The translations under genes were made by a program, and so were the position numbers. From Choricystis sp. odSpoLacu1 (Eukaryota > Chlorophyta > Trebouxiophyceae): a stretch of DNA of 64,000 bases. Positions within the stretch are counted from its first letter, which is position 1; each line of letters opens with the position of its first letter. The stretch spans positions 1,054,001 to 1,118,000 of the forward strand of contig OY253653.1 of assembly GCA_958009055.1 (NCBI GenBank), written 5' to 3'. The notes beneath the pieces were generated by a model. That model had not been told where the DNA came from, ran no database searches, and was given only the letters and a program-made list of their open reading frames with translations. Positions 61,807 to 64,000 of this stretch are shown here, one piece after another.

Positions 61807-63831
61807 ATGGCGTCCAAGGTGGGTGGGGCGGGGTGGGACAGGAGGCGCCCCGCGGAGAGACCCCATGCGTCGGCGTCATGCCTCCCTCTCCACCCTCGCA
61901 CCGCCGCCCTCACCCCCCGCCCTCGGCACACCCACCCACCGCACACAACACAGGCTCTCTTCGTCTACGCCATAGACGCCACCCTGCCCCCACCCTTCCT
62001 GGACGCCGCCCGCGCCGCCGTCGCGGCGTCGCTCGTTGCCAAAGCGTCGTCCCACCCGGCGCACGAGGCCGCGGTCCTGTTTTATGGGGCTAATGGTGAG
62101 GAGGGAGGAGCGTGGGCATCTGTGTCCGAGGGAGGCTGTCCGAGGGAGAGACCTTTTGACTTTTTTCGACCCTCCCTCTTTTTCCCACCCACCCCACAGC
62201 GACCGACAACCCCGCCCACGACGAGTCCGCCGCCAAAGGCCACCCCGACGCCTTCACCGGTATCGTGGTCTCCCCTGGTGGTGTGACCCCGCCCACTGCC
62301 GCCACCGTGGCGTTTGTGCTGGGCGGAGGGGGGGGCGTCCCCGCGTCTCCGCCAGACCCACTCGACGCGTCGGTCGCGTCGGTCGACCTCCTCGCCCGCG
62401 CCCGGGCCGCCCGCCCGGCCCTCGCCTCCCCCCGTGTCCCCACCCACGTCGTCCTGATTGGCGGGCCCAGCACGGCGGCGGCACCCACTGGCATGGATGC
62501 TGACGAGGACGCGATCGCGGTGGCCGCGCGCCTCGACGACTTCGGTGGCGACCTGCTGGCCATCGTCGTGCCCCCCCCCCCCCACCGACGCCGCCGACGC
62601 TGGCGACGTCAAGCACGAGGGCCAGGTACCCGCCCCCCCCCGCCCCCGACCCGCTCTCCGGGGTGAGGGCGGTGCTGGGGGCGGCCCCGCGCGCGGCCGC
62701 AACGCTCGCGCGGACGCCCGCCACCCTCAGCGGCGCGCTGGCCGCACCCGCCGCCGCGCCCGCCGTCTACTACGCTGGCCCCCTGGCCCTCACTCCCGAG
62801 GTGGCCATCCCGGTCAAGCTGACCAAAGCCCTGGCCAGGGAGAAGGCGCCGACCTGGGCGCCCGTGTGGCGGATGGGCGGCGACAGCAGTTTCGCGTTTC
62901 ACGGCGGCCCCTCGTCCTCCACCACGCCCGCCACCTCGCCCACCTCCTTCCGCCCGGCCGCCCAGTACCGCGAACTCAACGATGATGGCGACCCCCTGGG
63001 CCCCCCCGTGGCGGCGGACGACGTTGTGCCCGCGTATCGGTATGGAGGCGATCTGGTTGTCCTCCCTCGCGAGGCACGCGCTGAGCTCGCCCTCGCCCCC
63101 CCCCGCGCCGCCTCCATCATTGGCTTCTGTGCGCCACCCGACGTGGCCGACCTCAACCCGGACGGTGTCTGGCTGGTGGCTCCCGGGGAAGGCGCAGGGC
63201 CGCACGCTGCTCTTTCCGCGGTCGCGCGTGCGGCCGCGGCAGCTGGCGTGGTGGCCGTCCTGCGCCTGGTGCTGCGCGACCGGGCGACGCCGAGGCTGTA
63301 TGCCGCGTTCCCCGCCCTGGGCGCGGAGGAGGATGAAGAGGAGGAGAAGAAAGAAGGCGCCGCCGCGCGCGGCCCCCCCCACCTCCACCCCCGACTGCTT
63401 CTACGCGGTCGCCCTCCCCTTTGCTGAAGACGTGCGCCACCCCACGTTCCCCCCGCTGGACGCGGTGGCCGACCGGGTGCCGTCGGCGGCGCAGGAGGAC
63501 GCCGCCCGCGCGCTGGTGTCCGCCTGGGCTCTCCCCCCCGCCGACATCGGCCCCGGCGTCCTCGCCAACCCGGCCCGGGCGCGGGAGCTGCTGGTGGCGG
63601 CCCGCGCCCTGGCGGGCGGCGGGGTGGAAGTGCCAGGGTGGGACGAGACAGCCCCAGGGGCGGCCCTGGTGCCGGCGCCGCGGTCGCATGACGCGGCCGC
63701 CGCGGAGGCCGCGTTTGGGACCGCGTTCGCGGTGACGAGGCCGGCGGAGGGGGAGGGGCCGGGGCTGGAGAAAGCCAGGGCCAAGGGTGGCGGGCGCGGG
63801 CGGGGGCGCGGGCGGGGGGCGCGTCAAGTAG
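61807..63831 (+). CDS. KU80: Ku80 (XRCC5) DNA end-joining subunit, several frame breaks at C/G runs
   Basis: Exons 61807-61818, 61954-62095 and 62200 to about 63831. The start MASKALFVYAIDATLPPPFL opens a von Willebrand A-like fold (VLIGGPSTAAAPTGMDADED, DDFGGDLLAIVV). The Ku core follows: YYAGPLALTPEVAIPVKLTK, AYRYGGDLVVLPREARAELA and IIGFCAPPDVADLNPDGVWL, then YAVALPFAEDVRHPTFPPLD. As given, the frame is broken at the C13 run 62571-62583, the C9 run 62633-62641 and the C8 run 63373-63380, each by one extra base. A fourth slip at the G6 run near 63814-63819 would end the gene at the TAG 63829-63831, about 593 residues; without it the frame has no stop before the window edge. Ku80 pairs with Ku70 at double-strand breaks. 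No DNA-PKcs-binding C-terminal domain is seen. Confidence 0.8.
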
Positions 63832-64000
63832 GGTGGGGAGAGAAGAAGTGGGCGTGTTTTCTTTGTGTCTGTCTGCGTGTGTGTGCAAAACTGAAAGCAT
63901 GTGCTAAGGAACCCAGGTGCACCCAGGAACCCAGGTTGGGGGCACACGGGCGGCCCCGGGGGGGCGCAAAATGTCTTTTTGTTTTGCGTTTTTTTCGGCG

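Noticed and set aside
63907..63936. Direct repeat AGGAACCCAGGT twice near the window end, considered as an element border
   Set aside because: Only 12 bases, six apart, with no inverted repeats or transposase nearby.

Overview
This is a nuclear window from a GC-rich, intron-bearing, photosynthetic eukaryote, most likely a compact-genome green alga. The green-lineage evidence is a STAY-GREEN Mg-dechelatase, a chlorophyllase with the GHSRGG elbow, a plastid fibrillin, a CCB2/CCB4-type cytochrome b6f assembly factor, an AP2/ERF-domain protein, a WW-domain DEAD-box helicase of the plant DRH1 type, and an eS30 gene without the animal-type ubiquitin-like fusion. The species cannot be named from the sequence alone. 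About 37 protein genes fit in 64 kb (about 1.7 kb per gene) and roughly 45 GT-AG introns can be placed. Introns are short, GA/GT-rich after the donor and C/CT-rich before the acceptor, and they crowd toward gene 5' ends.

Layout. 0-5.5 kb: a broken small acidic gene, a GRAM/VASt lipid-transfer protein, an organophosphate transporter and eIF2-beta. 6-11 kb: a translation/splicing group (eS27, RBM39-like, organellar uL4, eS30). 11-21 kb: a PiT phosphate transporter, UEV1, an AP2 protein, a PPR protein and a DUF1997 protein. 21-28 kb: WW-DEAD-box helicase, COQ9, class II CPD photolyase. 28-31 kb: STAY-GREEN and chlorophyllase, divergently transcribed from one 458-bp spacer. 31-40 kb: a secreted unknown, an RCC1-UBA-HECT E3 ligase, a TrmA-type tRNA methyltransferase and a fibrillin. 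40-50 kb: GH5 glycosidase, SFT2, CCB2/4, a tail-anchored coiled-coil protein, glutamate 5-kinase, TrmB and a 2OG-Fe(II) oxygenase. 50-64 kb: a secreted unknown, a small RRM protein, a membrane unknown, a rhomboid protease, an S1-like organellar protein, a small acidic protein, ISWI and Ku80.

Organisation. Genes alternate strands, giving many divergent pairs with spacers of 96-650 bp and convergent pairs with gaps as small as 63 bp. The most notable pair is STAY-GREEN/chlorophyllase, two chlorophyll-breakdown enzymes sharing one spacer that contains a G-box. Two unrelated genes share an identical first-exon start encoding MHTRLSTRR.

Caveat. Several clearly conserved genes (Ku80, photolyase, PPR, PiT) contain one-base frame breaks, mostly in C or G runs. 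I read these as probable sequence errors rather than pseudogenes, so those products are given with breaks marked and not repaired. Exon coordinates in the evidence were chosen by reading frame, GT-AG borders and family conservation, without transcript data. No rRNA, tRNA, CRISPR array or transposon was recognised.
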